In this document: positions 50,381 to 59,269 of the stretch, in pieces | Position numbering within the stretch: the stretch's first letter is position 1 | Layout: each line of letters opens with the position of its first letter | NCBI RefSeq assembly: GCF_900109465.1 | Contig: NZ_FOAZ01000027.1 | Location: forward strand, 26,833 to 90,832 | DNA length: 64,000 bases | Direction of reading: 5' to 3' | DNA from: Streptacidiphilus jiangxiensis | GTDB taxonomy: Bacteria > Actinomycetota > Actinomycetes > Streptomycetales > Streptomycetaceae | The notes under the pieces: model-generated | What the model was told of the DNA's origin: nothing | What the model saw: only the letters and a program-made list of their open reading frames with translations | Databases searched by the model: none | Position numbers and translations under genes: made by a program

Positions 50381-52252
50381 CTACAGGTCGAGTACCAGCT
50401 TGCCGTCCTGGCTGCGGGAGACGCAGATCAGCATGGAGTCGGCGCGCTCCTCCACCGTGAGCAGGTCGTCGCGGTGCTCCGGAGTGCCGCCGAGGACGCG
50501 GACCTTGCAGGTGCCGCAGAAGCCCTGCTCGCAGCTGTAGGCGACGTCGGGCAGCCGCTCGCGCACCGCGCTCAGCACGCTGCGGTCCGCCGGGACGGTC
50601 AGGGTCGTGCCGCTGCGGCGCAGCTCGACCTGGACGGTGTCGCCGTGGGCCGCACCCTCGGCCGGGTGGAAGCGTTCGAGGCGGGCCTCGACCCCCGGGC
50701 GCAGCTCGGCGAGGGTGGTGACGACGGCCTCCATCAGCGGCTCCGGACCGCAGACGTGCACGACGGCGCCGTGCGGAGCGGCCTCCAGCGCCCAGGAGAG
50801 GTCGGGCAGTCCCTCGACGTCGGTCTCGACGACGGTCACCCGCGACTCGCCGGAATCGCCGGACTGCGCTTCAGCGTCGGAGAGAGCAGTGATCTCGTCG
50901 AGGAACGGCATGCTCGTCCGAGAGCGCCCGATGTACAGCAAGCGCCAGTCACTTCCGCGAGCAGCGCTCTCGCGAACCATCGGCAGGATCGGCGTGATCC
51001 CGATGCCGCCCGCCACGAAGAAGCGCGGTCCGGCGCCGGGGGCGAGCGGGAAGCGGTTGCGCGGCCGGTGGGCCGAGACCGACGCGCCCGCCGTCAGCGT
51101 CTCGTGGACCTCCTTCGAGCCGCCGCGCGTGTCCTCCGTCAGCCGCACGCCGATCCGGTAGGTGTCGCGGTCGGCGGGGTCGCCGCAGAGTGAGTACTGC
51201 CGGACCAGACCCGAGGGCAGCAGCAGGTCCAGGTGTGCGCCCGGTTCCCACGTCGGCAGCGGAGCACCGTCCGTGGACGAGAGCACCAGTTCCGCCACGC
51301 CCTGCGCCGCCTCGCGCCGCTCGGCGACCACCAGCTGCAGCGGCCGCGTCGCCGCCTCCGCCTGCTCGGCCGCCGCCCGCGCCGCGGGCGACCCCGCGAG
51401 GTAGGCCAGGGCCTTGGCCGTCGAGCCCTCCTGGGTCGGGTGGTAGCGCTTGCGCATGAAGCGCGGCACGGCGGTGAAGATCTCCTTCGGCGAGGGCACC
51501 AGCTCCGCCTTGGCCGCCCGCACCCAGTCCTTGATCTTCGGCTCCAGCGCCTTGCGCTGGGCGGGCGTCAGCTGCGGGTCGTTGGCGATGAAGAACTTCA
51601 CGCCGCGCACCCAGAGCCAGAACATGGTCGGGAAGACCGTGGTCATGGCCCGCATCCGGCGCCCGTAGCGGCCGTCGACGTGCTGGTAGACGTCGAAGGC
51701 GACCGAGCGGTGCTCGACCTCCTCCGCGCCGTGCCAGCGCAGCAGGTCCACCATCACCGGGTCGGCGCCGAAGCGTTCGAATCCCCGTGCCTCCAGCACC
51801 CACTTGCCGAGCACCGCCGTGAAGTGCTCGATCGCCGCGATGATCGCCACGCGCTCCTTCAGCCACCATGCGGTGGCGGCCGGCGGCGCGGTGTGGTCGC
51901 CGAGCAGGTGCTCGAAGAACCAGTCCATCTGCGCGGTGTAGGGGGAGGGGTCGAGACCCTGCGCGATCATGTGGTCGAGGACGGTGGAGTGCGCCTGCGA
52001 GTGCACCGCCTCCTGGCCGATGAACCCGATCATGTCCTCGCGCAGCCGGGCGTCCCGCACCAGCGGCAGGGCCTGCTTGTAGACGTCGACGAACCACCGC
52101 TCGCCGGCCGGCAGCAGCAGGTGCAGGACGTTGATCATGTGCGTGGCGAACGGGTCGTCCGGAACCCAGTGCAGCGGTGTCCGGGTCCAGTCGAAGCTGA
52201 CGCGCCGCGCCTGCAGCGGCGCGTGCTCGGTGCTGACGGCGAGTGCGGTCAC
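50381..52252 (-). CDS. PF10118 metal-dependent hydrolase domain fused to ferredoxin reductase
   Basis: A 623-residue fusion. Residues about 15-275 match the PF10118 predicted metal-dependent hydrolase family: WTRTPLHWVPDDPFATHMIN, FIGQEAVHSQAHSTV and WHGAEEVEHRSVAFDVYQ, with the Glu/His sets typical of a di-iron helical bundle. From about 330 a VanB-type reductase follows: FAD motif VRQYSLCGDP, NAD motif VAGGIGITPILPMV, and a [2Fe-2S] ferredoxin with C574, C579, C582 and C610. Together they look like a self-contained oxygenase or desaturase with its electron supply. The GTG at 52252 has GGAGAG 8 bases upstream. Last gene of the operon that starts at 55061. Confidence 0.85.
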   Translation of the reverse strand: MTALAVSTEHAPLQARRVSFDWTRTPLHWVPDDPFATHMINVLHLLLPAGERWFVDVYKQALPLVRDARLREDMIGFIGQEAVHSQAHSTVLDHMIAQGLDPSPYTAQMDWFFEHLLGDHTAPPAATAWWLKERVAIIAAIEHFTAVLGKWVLEARGFERFGADPVMVDLLRWHGAEEVEHRSVAFDVYQHVDGRYGRRMRAMTTVFPTMFWLWVRGVKFFIANDPQLTPAQRKALEPKIKDWVRAAKAELVPSPKEIFTAVPRFMRKRYHPTQEGSTAKALAYLAGSPAARAAAEQAEAATRPLQLVVAERREAAQGVAELVLSSTDGAPLPTWEPGAHLDLLLPSGLVRQYSLCGDPADRDTYRIGVRLTEDTRGGSKEVHETLTAGASVSAHRPRNRFPLAPGAGPRFFVAGGIGITPILPMVRESAARGSDWRLLYIGRSRTSMPFLDEITALSDAEAQSGDSGESRVTVVETDVEGLPDLSWALEAAPHGAVVHVCGPEPLMEAVVTTLAELRPGVEARLERFHPAEGAAHGDTVQVELRRSGTTLTVPADRSVLSAVRERLPDVAYSCEQGFCGTCKVRVLGGTPEHRDDLLTVEERADSMLICVSRSQDGKLVLDL

Positions 52253-52308
52253 GGTGGTGGCTCTCCTCGTGGCTCTGTTCGGAACTCTGTCGGACGTGGC
52301 GCGCGGGC

Positions 52309-54111
52309 TCAGCGCGGCGTCAGGTCGCGGCGCGCGACGAAGCGCAGCGTGCCGGGGGAGAGCCGGCTGAGCGCCCGCCCGATCCGCGCCTCGGCGGCCA
52401 CCGGCACGACCGGCCGGTTGTCCCGCACCGCCCGCAGCACCGCCTCCGCGACCCGCTCGGGCGGCAGGTTGCGCAGCCGGTAGAGCCGGTCGGCCTTGCC
52501 GCGCAGCTTCTCCTGCTCGCTCGCGCTGACGCCTACGTAGCGGGTGGCCTTGGCGATGGCGGTGTTGACGAAGCCGGGGCAGACGGCGCTCACGCCGATC
52601 CCCTCGTCGGCCAGCTCGGCCCGCAGGCACTCGGTGAGCATCAGCACCGCCGCCTTGCTGGTGGCGTAGGCGGCCAGGGTGCGCGAGGGCAGGTAGGCGG
52701 CGGCGGAGGCGATGTTGACGATGTGTCCGCCCTCGCCGCGCTCCTTCATCATCGCGCCGAAGAGCCGGCAGCCGTGCACCACGCCCATCAGGTTGACGCC
52801 GAGCACCGCGTCCCAGTCGGAGGTCTGCGTGTCCAGGAACGCCCCGCCCAGACCGATCCCGGCGTTGTTGACGACGACGTCCGGCACGCCGTGCTCGGCC
52901 TGGACGGTCTTGGCGAAGGCCTCCATCGCGGCCGGGTCGGAGACGTCCACGGCGTACGAGCCGGTGCGCGGGGCGCCCAGTAGCGACGCCAACTGGGCCG
53001 TGCGGGCAGCGGACTCGGGGTTCAGGTCGGCGGCCACGACCGAGGCTCCCGCCTCGGCGAAGGCCAGCGCGGTGGCGCGGCCGATGCCGCTGCCCGCGCC
53101 GGTCACCACGACCGTCCGTCCGGCGTGCGGGGAGGTGGTGCCGTCCTTGCCCCCGGTCGACGCAGCCGACCCGGGCGCGTCCTCACGGACCCGGGCGCGC
53201 TCCAGCTCCGGCGCCGCCGGGCCGCCCTCGATGTGGGCGACGAACTCGTCGATCCAGCCCGCGAGCACGGCCTCGTGCGTCAGCGGCGCCCAGTGCCCGG
53301 CGCGCAGCGGGCGCCGCCACAGCCGTCCGACGAACGGCTGCGGCGCCTGCCCGGCCATGGCCGGGGTGACGTAGAGGTCCTTCTGCGGCAGCACGACCTG
53401 GACCGGGATGTCGGTCGGCCGCTGCCGGGGCCGGGTCAGTCGAGGGATCATGTTGGCGCGGTAGAGCGCGAGCCCGCGCACGGCGTCGGTCGGGAAGGTC
53501 GGCGCGCCGCTGCCGTGCGGCACGCCCTCGATGGCGTGCAGCAGCGCGGGCCAGGCCTTGACCATCGCGGTGCGCCACAGCAGCGGGGGCAGCAGCGGCA
53601 GGTGGAAGTAGCCGATGTACCAGGAGTGCACGCCCTGCCAGGCCAGTTGGCCGAGCGCGCGCGGGCTGGGCCGGCGCAGCCGGCTGCGGAACCAGTGCCC
53701 GACGTGGTCCAGGCACGGGCCGGAGACCGAGGTGAACGACGCGATCCGGTCGGCGAGCGCGGTGCCGGTCACCGACTCCCAGGACTGGATCGACCCCCAG
53801 TCGTGCCCGACCAGGTGCACCGGCTTGTCCGGGCTGACCTCCTGGAGCACCGTGCCGAGGTCGGCCTCGAGCGTGGCCAGCGTGTAGGACCGGACGCGCC
53901 GCGGCGCGTCGGAGTGCCCGGCGCCGCGCACGTCGTAGGCGACGACATGGTGGCGCTCGGCGAGCTGCTCGGCGATGGGTCGCCACACCGCGTGGGTGTC
54001 GGGGTAGCCGTGGACCAGCACGACCGTGCTGCCGGCGCTGCGGTCGCCCCACTCGAAGACCGCGAGCCGGACGCCGTCGGGCGCGGTGACGTAGGACTGC
54101 TGCTCGATCAC
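52309..54111 (-). CDS. ephD: EphD-type alpha/beta hydrolase-SDR fusion
   Basis: A 600-residue bifunctional protein. Residues 1-290 are an epoxide-hydrolase-like alpha/beta hydrolase: VLVHGYPDTHAVWRPIAEQL, the nucleophile Asp in HLVGHDWGSIQSW, and GHWAPLTHEA near its end. Residues about 325-600 are a short-chain dehydrogenase: VVTGAGSGIGRATALAFAEA, VNNAGIGLGGAF, SAAAYLPSRTLAAYATSKAA (YxxxK). The order and length match mycobacterial EphD (about 590 residues), which is linked to lipid modification there. Here, without mycolic acids, the substrate is unknown. The GTG overlaps the M24 stop (GTGA), so translation is coupled. Confidence 0.88.
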   Translation of the reverse strand: MIEQQSYVTAPDGVRLAVFEWGDRSAGSTVVLVHGYPDTHAVWRPIAEQLAERHHVVAYDVRGAGHSDAPRRVRSYTLATLEADLGTVLQEVSPDKPVHLVGHDWGSIQSWESVTGTALADRIASFTSVSGPCLDHVGHWFRSRLRRPSPRALGQLAWQGVHSWYIGYFHLPLLPPLLWRTAMVKAWPALLHAIEGVPHGSGAPTFPTDAVRGLALYRANMIPRLTRPRQRPTDIPVQVVLPQKDLYVTPAMAGQAPQPFVGRLWRRPLRAGHWAPLTHEAVLAGWIDEFVAHIEGGPAAPELERARVREDAPGSAASTGGKDGTTSPHAGRTVVVTGAGSGIGRATALAFAEAGASVVAADLNPESAARTAQLASLLGAPRTGSYAVDVSDPAAMEAFAKTVQAEHGVPDVVVNNAGIGLGGAFLDTQTSDWDAVLGVNLMGVVHGCRLFGAMMKERGEGGHIVNIASAAAYLPSRTLAAYATSKAAVLMLTECLRAELADEGIGVSAVCPGFVNTAIAKATRYVGVSASEQEKLRGKADRLYRLRNLPPERVAEAVLRAVRDNRPVVPVAAEARIGRALSRLSPGTLRFVARRDLTPR

Positions 54112-55061
54112 GCGGCGGGCTCCTCGGTCGGGGTGGTGGACGTGGACTGTGCGCGGCTCCTGGCCCGGGCCTTCCCGGCGGGCGCTGCCGCGGCGGCGGG
54201 TTCCTGCGGAGCCCCCGGCTCGGTCTCGGCGTGGGTGCGGACGGACGCCCAGGCGCGGACGTGCGGGAGGTCGTCGTCGAGCCAGTAGGCGTCGTCCTCG
54301 GTGACGACCAGCAGCTCCTCGAACTTGGCCCCGACACCGCGCAGTCCGAGGTGCGGCTCGACGGCCCACAGGCCGGGGGTGGGCGCGTGGCCGGAGGACT
54401 TGCCGTCTGCCCACAGCGGCGAGCGTCCGACGATCCGCTCGGCCACCAGCTCGCGGCCCAGCGTCTGCAGGCTGCGCACGCCGAAGCCGGCCACGACCGT
54501 GCGCGGACCCCGCGCCTTCAGGCGGGTGACCTGGTGGGCGAGGACCCGGCCGGGGTAGACGCGGTGGCGGTTGTCGTAGCCGTGCTTGGCGATCAGCGCG
54601 TCCACGGAGCGGTAGATCTCGTTCAGCGGCTTGCGCTCGCGCACCTCGGCGAGGATCAGCGCGCGGTACTCCTGCAGGTCGGTGCGGATCTGCTGCTGGA
54701 CGGCGTTGCCGCCGAGGCTCCCTGCGTAGCCGATGTCGGCGGTGTAGCCGTCCGCGACGGGGGCGCAGTCGAGGATGAACGGCATCCCCTCCGCGAGCGG
54801 CCGGTCCGTCGGGAAGAACTGCAGCGGCGTGCGGAACCGGTGGAACGTCGTGCGGTCCCCGAACCAGGCGAACGGCACGTGGAACCAGTCGTCCGCGCCG
54901 TTCTCCATGAGCCAGTCCCGCATCCGGCGGGCGGCCTGCTTCTCGGTGACGCCCGGCTCCAGCGTCGCAGCGACGGCCTCCGCGCAGCGGTAGGCGAGCT
55001 GCTGAACGGCGCGGAAGCGGTCCAGGTCCTCCGGCGACCAGGCCGGCTGCTTATTAGACAT
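54108..55061 (-). CDS. M24 family (Xaa-Pro aminopeptidase-like) protein
   Basis: A 317-residue pita-bread-fold protein. Visible are AVAATLEPGVTEKQAARRMR, FHVPFAWFGDRTTFHRF, PFILDCAPVADGYTADIGYA (metal Asp pair), and GLWAVEPHLGLRGVGAKFEE LLVV (metal Glu pair). A His equivalent at RVLAHQVTRL is in place. The C-terminal 45 residues are Ala/Pro/Ser low complexity. Creatinase-like relatives without peptidase activity are common, so the reaction is uncertain. First gene of the operon; its ATG lies inside the palindrome ATGTTGTCAACAT and has a -10 seven bases away, implying leaderless translation. Confidence 0.82.
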   Translation of the reverse strand: MSNKQPAWSPEDLDRFRAVQQLAYRCAEAVAATLEPGVTEKQAARRMRDWLMENGADDWFHVPFAWFGDRTTFHRFRTPLQFFPTDRPLAEGMPFILDCAPVADGYTADIGYAGSLGGNAVQQQIRTDLQEYRALILAEVRERKPLNEIYRSVDALIAKHGYDNRHRVYPGRVLAHQVTRLKARGPRTVVAGFGVRSLQTLGRELVAERIVGRSPLWADGKSSGHAPTPGLWAVEPHLGLRGVGAKFEELLVVTEDDAYWLDDDLPHVRAWASVRTHAETEPGAPQEPAAAAAPAGKARARSRAQSTSTTPTEEPAA

Positions 55062-55095
55062 GTTGTCAACATACTGCCGAGTCAGGTCGGCGCAA
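55060..55095 (-). promoter_or_regulatory. Leaderless promoter covered by a palindrome (M24-ephD operon)
   Basis: On the minus strand TTGCGC (55095-55090), 16 bases, TATGTT (55073-55068), and the ATG at 55061. ATGTTG-T-CAACAT (55060-55072) is a perfect odd-centred palindrome spanning the -10, the start point and the first base pairs of the start codon. A repressor there would block the whole operon. No regulator gene adjoins. Confidence 0.6.
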
Positions 55096-55191
55096 CAGGT
55101 GTCCGCGCCGAGTTTTCCGCCGCGCCACACGGGCGACGCGCAGGCGAAAACCCGTTCGCTCCGAGGCAGGCCCGCTCGCTACGTTCGTGTC

Positions 55192-55953
55192 ATGACCGAC
55201 ACCGCCCGCCCCCTCGTCGCCGCCCTGACCGGCGCCGGCGTCTCGACCGACTCCGGCCTGCGCGACTACCGGGGCCCGCAGGGGCTCTGGCGCGACGACC
55301 CGGACAACGAGCGCCTGGTGACCATCGACAGCTACCTCGCCGACCCGGACGTGCGCGCCCGCTCGTGGCGGATGCGGCTGGAGACCGGCGTCCTGGACGT
55401 CCGGCCGAACGCCGCGCACCGCGCGTTCGCCGCCTACGAGCGCGCCGGGCTGCCGCTCCGGGTGCTCACGCAGAACGTCGACGGACTGCACCAGCTCGGT
55501 GGCGTCAGCGAGCGCAAGGTCCTGGAGCTGCACGGCACCGCCCGCCGTACCCAGTGCGTGCGCTGCCACGCGCGCGGGGAACTCGCCGAGGCGCTGGACC
55601 GCGTCCGTGCCGGGGAGGCCGACCCGCCCTGTGCGGTGTGCGGCGGCATCCTCAAGCCCGCCACTGTCTTCTTCGGCGAGCACCTCGACCCCGAGGTGCT
55701 CGGGCAGGCCCGGGCCGTCGCCGCCGCCTGCGACATCCTGCTCGCCGTCGGCACCACGCTCCAGGTGCACCCCGCGGCCGGCCTGGTGGACCTCGCCCTC
55801 GCGGGCGGCGCCCGCGTCGTGATCGTCAACGCCGACCCCACGCCGTACGACGACATGGCGGCCGAGGTCGTCCGCGAGCCGATCGGCACCAGCATCCCCG
55901 CCCTCCTGCGCCGCCTCGCGGCGGAGGCCGGCGCGGCCTGGCCGGGGGAGTGA
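55192..55953 (+). CDS. Sirtuin NAD-dependent protein deacylase
   Basis: A 253-residue sirtuin (CobB/Sir2 family). NAD pocket: ALTGAGVSTDSGLRDYRGPQ at residues 11-30; TQNVDGLH at 93-100; catalytic His114 in ELHGT. Zinc ligands are C122, C125, C147 and C150. The C-terminal part has LAVGTTLQVHPAAGLVDLA and VIVNADPTPYD. It removes acyl groups from lysines. TACGTT at 55180-55185, six bases before the ATG, suggests a leaderless message. It diverges from the M24-ephD operon across 130 bases. The nucleotidyltransferase gene follows after 2 bases. Confidence 0.93.
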   Translation: MTDTARPLVAALTGAGVSTDSGLRDYRGPQGLWRDDPDNERLVTIDSYLADPDVRARSWRMRLETGVLDVRPNAAHRAFAAYERAGLPLRVLTQNVDGLHQLGGVSERKVLELHGTARRTQCVRCHARGELAEALDRVRAGEADPPCAVCGGILKPATVFFGEHLDPEVLGQARAVAAACDILLAVGTTLQVHPAAGLVDLALAGGARVVIVNADPTPYDDMAAEVVREPIGTSIPALLRRLAAEAGAAWPGE

Positions 55954-55955
55954 AC

Positions 55956-56705
55956 GTGACCGACTCCGTCGTGGTGGACCCGCACCGTCCTGATCCCGTG
56001 TCGGCCGCGGGCGCGCTGGTCGCGGAGCGCTTCTCGGCGCTCCGGGCCGCGTTCGTCGCGGGCAGCGTGCTGACCGGGCACCGCACACCGACGTCCGACC
56101 TGGACATCGTCGTCCTGCTCGCCGGTCCGCCCGCCCCCTACCGCGAGAACCTCCGCCACCAGGGCTGGCCCGCGGAGCTGTTCGTTCAGACCGAGGCCGA
56201 CTGGCACCGCTTCGCCGACCAGGAGGCGGCCGAGGGCCGCTCACCGCTGCTGCACATGTGCGCCGAGGGACAGCTGCTCGCCGACCACGACGGTCTGGGC
56301 GCGACCCTGCAGACGCTGTCACGGCAGCGCCTGGCCGCGGGGCCGCCGCCGACCCCCGTCCTGGAGCTGGACCGCCGCCGCTACGAGATCACCGACGGCC
56401 TCGACGACCTGCGCGGCTCCGCCGACCACGCCGAGCGCGTCTACCTGGCGGCCCAACTGCTGCACAAGGCCTCCGAACTGGCCCTGCGCGCGGACGGACG
56501 CTGGCTCGGTGGCGGCAAGTGGCTCTCCCGCCGCCTCGCCGCCGCGGACCCCGGCCTGCACGACCGTCTCGTCGCGGGCCTCGCCGGGATCGCCGCCGAC
56601 GCGCCGGGCAGCACGGCCGCGATGGCGGCCGCGGTCGACGACGCCCTCGCCCGCGCCGGCGGCCGCCTCTGGGAGGGCTACGGCCTCGGCCGCCCCAAGG
56701 CCTGA
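55956..56705 (+). CDS. Nucleotidyltransferase-domain protein
   Basis: A 249-residue protein. The N-terminal pol-beta-type nucleotidyltransferase shows FVAGSVLTGHRTPTSDLDIV, the GS...SDxD pattern with both metal Asp. The C-terminal part is helical (YLAAQLLHKASELALRADGR, GKWLSRRLAAADPGL), as in substrate-binding domains of small adenylyl- or antibiotic nucleotidyltransferases. It could modify an alcohol or amine with NMP. The GTG is 2 bases after the sirtuin stop, so both are in one operon. Confidence 0.82.
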   Translation: MTDSVVVDPHRPDPVSAAGALVAERFSALRAAFVAGSVLTGHRTPTSDLDIVVLLAGPPAPYRENLRHQGWPAELFVQTEADWHRFADQEAAEGRSPLLHMCAEGQLLADHDGLGATLQTLSRQRLAAGPPPTPVLELDRRRYEITDGLDDLRGSADHAERVYLAAQLLHKASELALRADGRWLGGGKWLSRRLAAADPGLHDRLVAGLAGIAADAPGSTAAMAAAVDDALARAGGRLWEGYGLGRPKA

Positions 56706-56830
56706 CGGCCCGGACGCGACCGCGAGGCCTGATGGTCGGCCCCGAGGGCATGCGTCCGTCGGCGTGGCGCCCCGGGGGTGCCCGCCGCGGGGGCCCGGAG
56801 CGGGCCCGTCCCGTCCGGACGTCCTCGGCG

Positions 56831-57748
56831 TCAGCCGATCAGGCGGCGGCGCCAGTCCAGGGGCGTGACGGTGATGGCCTGGTCGGGGCTTCCGTCCCAC
56901 CGCGTCGGCAGGTCCACCGCCGCCAGCGCGGCCACAACCTCGTGGCCGACGGCCTCGGTGGTCTCCGACGAGCCGTCGAAGCCGCCGTAGTAGAGCGTCA
57001 GGCCTCGCCCCGCTGCGGCGGCGTCGGTGCCCTGGGTGTGGAAGTAGACGAAGCCTCGGGCTCCCGGCCCGCCCTCGGCGCCGATCTCGGACTGGCCGCA
57101 GGAGCGGCAGCAGGTGAAGTTCTCGCGGGCGGTGATGCCGGACTCCTGCAGCGCCGCGAAGGCGCGCGTCAGTCGCTCGGGGTCGGTCTCGCCCGCCCAG
57201 GAGGACTGCTCCGCGACACGCTCCAGCCAGAGCCGGTCGGCCAGCACGGCGGCCTGCGCGCGGGAGACGGGGCGGCGGTCCTTCGTCACCAGGTAGTCCT
57301 CGGCGAGCTCGGCCAGTTGGGCCCGCGACGCGTAGCCGCCCACCAGCACCTCGCGCACCCGCCGCTCCAACTCCGCCCGCTCTTCCTGGTCGAGGGCCAG
57401 CGGCGGCACCTCGGGCACGGGGCCAAGGTCCAGCGGGAACCACGACGGACCGGCGTCCCACTCCGCCTCCTGGCGCGCCCAGCCGGCCATGGCCGCCGTC
57501 ACCGCCTCGGGCGCGTCGACCATCGACAGGAAGTGCCGGTCGGCGGCACCGTCGCGGTGCTCCAACCGGTAGACGCCACCGGCCTCGTGCCAGACCTGGA
57601 CGAAGACGTCGGGCAGGTCCGGCACGCGGTGGACCACCAGGAACCGGTCGCCGTCGCCCCCGATCCGCCGGACCAGCCCGGCCAACTCCTCCGCCGACAC
57701 GCGGACGTGCCGCTCCCGGTTCTCCGTCGTCACCACGATCTCGAGCAT
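56831..57748 (-). CDS. DUF6891-like protein
   Basis: A 305-residue soluble protein. The C-terminal 180 residues carry a conserved block, RAFAALQESGITARENFTCC, RSCGQSEIG, RGFVYFHTQGTDAAAAGRGL, YYGGFDG and TVTPLDWRRRL, that I associate with DUF6891. The CCRSCG cluster could bind a metal. The first 110 residues form a separate beta-rich region (LEIVVTTENRERHVRVSAEE). No role is known. The ATG at 57748 is preferred over one six codons upstream. Confidence 0.7.
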   Translation of the reverse strand: MLEIVVTTENRERHVRVSAEELAGLVRRIGGDGDRFLVVHRVPDLPDVFVQVWHEAGGVYRLEHRDGAADRHFLSMVDAPEAVTAAMAGWARQEAEWDAGPSWFPLDLGPVPEVPPLALDQEERAELERRVREVLVGGYASRAQLAELAEDYLVTKDRRPVSRAQAAVLADRLWLERVAEQSSWAGETDPERLTRAFAALQESGITARENFTCCRSCGQSEIGAEGGPGARGFVYFHTQGTDAAAAGRGLTLYYGGFDGSSETTEAVGHEVVAALAAVDLPTRWDGSPDQAITVTPLDWRRRLIG

Positions 57749-57790
57749 GGACGCAATCTCCCACACGGCTCCGACAGGTCGGCTGACAGG

Positions 57791-58330
57791 TCAGATCCGC
57801 ACCCGTGCCGCGACGGCCCGCGCGCAGGCCGACGGATCGGCGCGGGTCGTGTCCACCTCCAGGTCGTAGGCGACGCCCTGGTGGACCGCATCCGCCTGCA
57901 GGGCGGCCATGCCGACGGCGCGATCACCCCGCGCCTCCTCGCGCCGCGCGGCGACGGCGCTCGCGCAGCGGACACCGACCCAGAGCACGTCCAGGCCCGT
58001 CAGGGCCTCACGCCAGCGGGCCTGGGAGGCGGCCCCGCCGAGGAAGACGTCGTCGATCACGACCCGCGCGCCCGCCCGAGCCATCGCGGCGACGCCGGTC
58101 ATCCACGCGGCCTCCAGCGCGCGGAACTCCGGCCCGATCACCACGGCGCCGTCCTCGGCCACGTCGAAACCCTCCTCGGAGTCCCGCAGGGACGCCGGGA
58201 GCATCTCCACGAAGTCGTCCACGGCGACGGCCAACCACGGATCCGGCAGGACCGACTGCAGCGCCCGCACCAGCGTGGACTTGCCCGAGCTGGAACCTCC
58301 GTTGAGCACGATCACCTGAGACGTCACCAC
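57791..58330 (-). CDS. CPT (chloramphenicol phosphotransferase-like) kinase
   Basis: A 179-residue P-loop enzyme. Walker [10 protein letters not shown] at residues 11-19, [10 protein letters not shown] (the general-base Asp of the CPT family), VIDDVFLGG and [20 protein letters not shown]. This matches the chloramphenicol 3-O-phosphotransferase family (PF07931). Most genomic members act on unknown small molecules, and resistance to chloramphenicol should not be assumed. It is 42 bases upstream of the DUF6891 gene on the same strand and 57 bases from the divergent hydrolase. Confidence 0.8.
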   Translation of the reverse strand: MVTSQVIVLNGGSSSGKSTLVRALQSVLPDPWLAVAVDDFVEMLPASLRDSEEGFDVAEDGAVVIGPEFRALEAAWMTGVAAMARAGARVVIDDVFLGGAASQARWREALTGLDVLWVGVRCASAVAARREEARGDRAVGMAALQADAVHQGVAYDLEVDTTRADPSACARAVAARVRI

Positions 58331-58387
58331 GCAACCCTAGATCGAAATCCGGTGACCCCCGCGCCGCGTCCGTGTGAGGATGCCACG

Positions 58388-59269
58388 GTGTCGATCACCA
58401 TCACCGAACACCGGTACACCGCCGACGACGGCGCCGCACTCGGCTATCTGCGGCGCGGGTCGGGGGCGCCGCTGATCTGTCTGCCCGGCGGGCCCGGGGC
58501 CGACGTGCGCTACCTCGGCGGGCTCGGCGGGCTCGACGGGCACCGCTCGCTCGTCCTCGTCGACCAACGCGCGACGGGCCGTTCGCCGGTGCCGGAGGAC
58601 CGGTCACGCTGCGGCTACACCGCGCAGGCCGAGGACCTGGAGGCGCTGCGCCGCCACCTCGGCGCGGAGAGCGTCGACCTGCTCGCCCACTCCGCCGCCT
58701 GCCTGACCGCACAGGAGTACGCCGCAGCGTACCCGGGCCGCGTCCGCCGGTTGGTGCTGGTCACGCCGGTGGGTGCCACCGCCCGCGAGGCCGACGCGGC
58801 CGAGGTCGCCGCCATCCGCGCCCGGCAGGCCGGGGAACCCTGGTACGCCGCGGCCGTCGCGGCTGAGCAGGAGCTTGCCGGAGGGAGCGTCGACCCGGAG
58901 CGAGCACGGGAGTTGACGTTGCGCACGGTGCCGTTCGTGTGGGGCCGCTGGCGCGAGGAGTACCTCGACCTGTACCGCCTGCCGATGCAGGGCGCACCCG
59001 ACTGGTACCGCGAGGCGTTCTACGCCGGCGCCCCGGCCCCCGGCGGGAAGGCGGCCCGCCTGGCGCGCCTTGCCGGCTCCGGTGCCCGCCCGCTCGTCCT
59101 GGCCGGCGGCCGCGACGGCATCGTCGGTGCACTCCCCGCCCGCCGCGTCGCCGAACTGCACCCCGGCAGCCGTCTCGTAGTCCTCCCGGAGGCCGGTCAT
59201 CGCCTCTGGCACGAGGAGCCGCAGGCCTTCCTCGAGGCCGTTCTGTCGCACCTGGAGGGCCCGCAGTGA
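58388..59269 (+). CDS. Alpha/beta hydrolase, proline-iminopeptidase-like
   Basis: A 293-residue hydrolase: LICLPGGPGADVRYL (oxyanion HGGPG-like), VLVDQRATGRSPVPED (QRGxGxS-like), VDLLAHSAACLTAQEYAAAY (nucleophile elbow), LVLAGGRDGIVGALPARRVA (Asp) and VLPEAGHRLWHEEP (His). These are the landmarks of prolyl-iminopeptidase-like enzymes, but the elbow is AHSAA instead of GxSxG. The GTG at 58388 trims a long atypical upstream frame. It overlaps the next gene by four bases. Confidence 0.82.
   Translation: MSITITEHRYTADDGAALGYLRRGSGAPLICLPGGPGADVRYLGGLGGLDGHRSLVLVDQRATGRSPVPEDRSRCGYTAQAEDLEALRRHLGAESVDLLAHSAACLTAQEYAAAYPGRVRRLVLVTPVGATAREADAAEVAAIRARQAGEPWYAAAVAAEQELAGGSVDPERARELTLRTVPFVWGRWREEYLDLYRLPMQGAPDWYREAFYAGAPAPGGKAARLARLAGSGARPLVLAGGRDGIVGALPARRVAELHPGSRLVVLPEAGHRLWHEEPQAFLEAVLSHLEGPQ

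Noticed and set aside
57791..58330. Calling this gene a chloramphenicol resistance determinant
   Set aside because: Only the family fold and P-loop are visible; most chromosomal members have unknown substrates.
56258..58387. Upstream part of the open frame containing the alpha/beta hydrolase
   Set aside because: It crosses the nucleotidyltransferase gene in another frame and is antisense to the DUF6891 and CPT genes; the hydrolase begins at the GTG at 58388.
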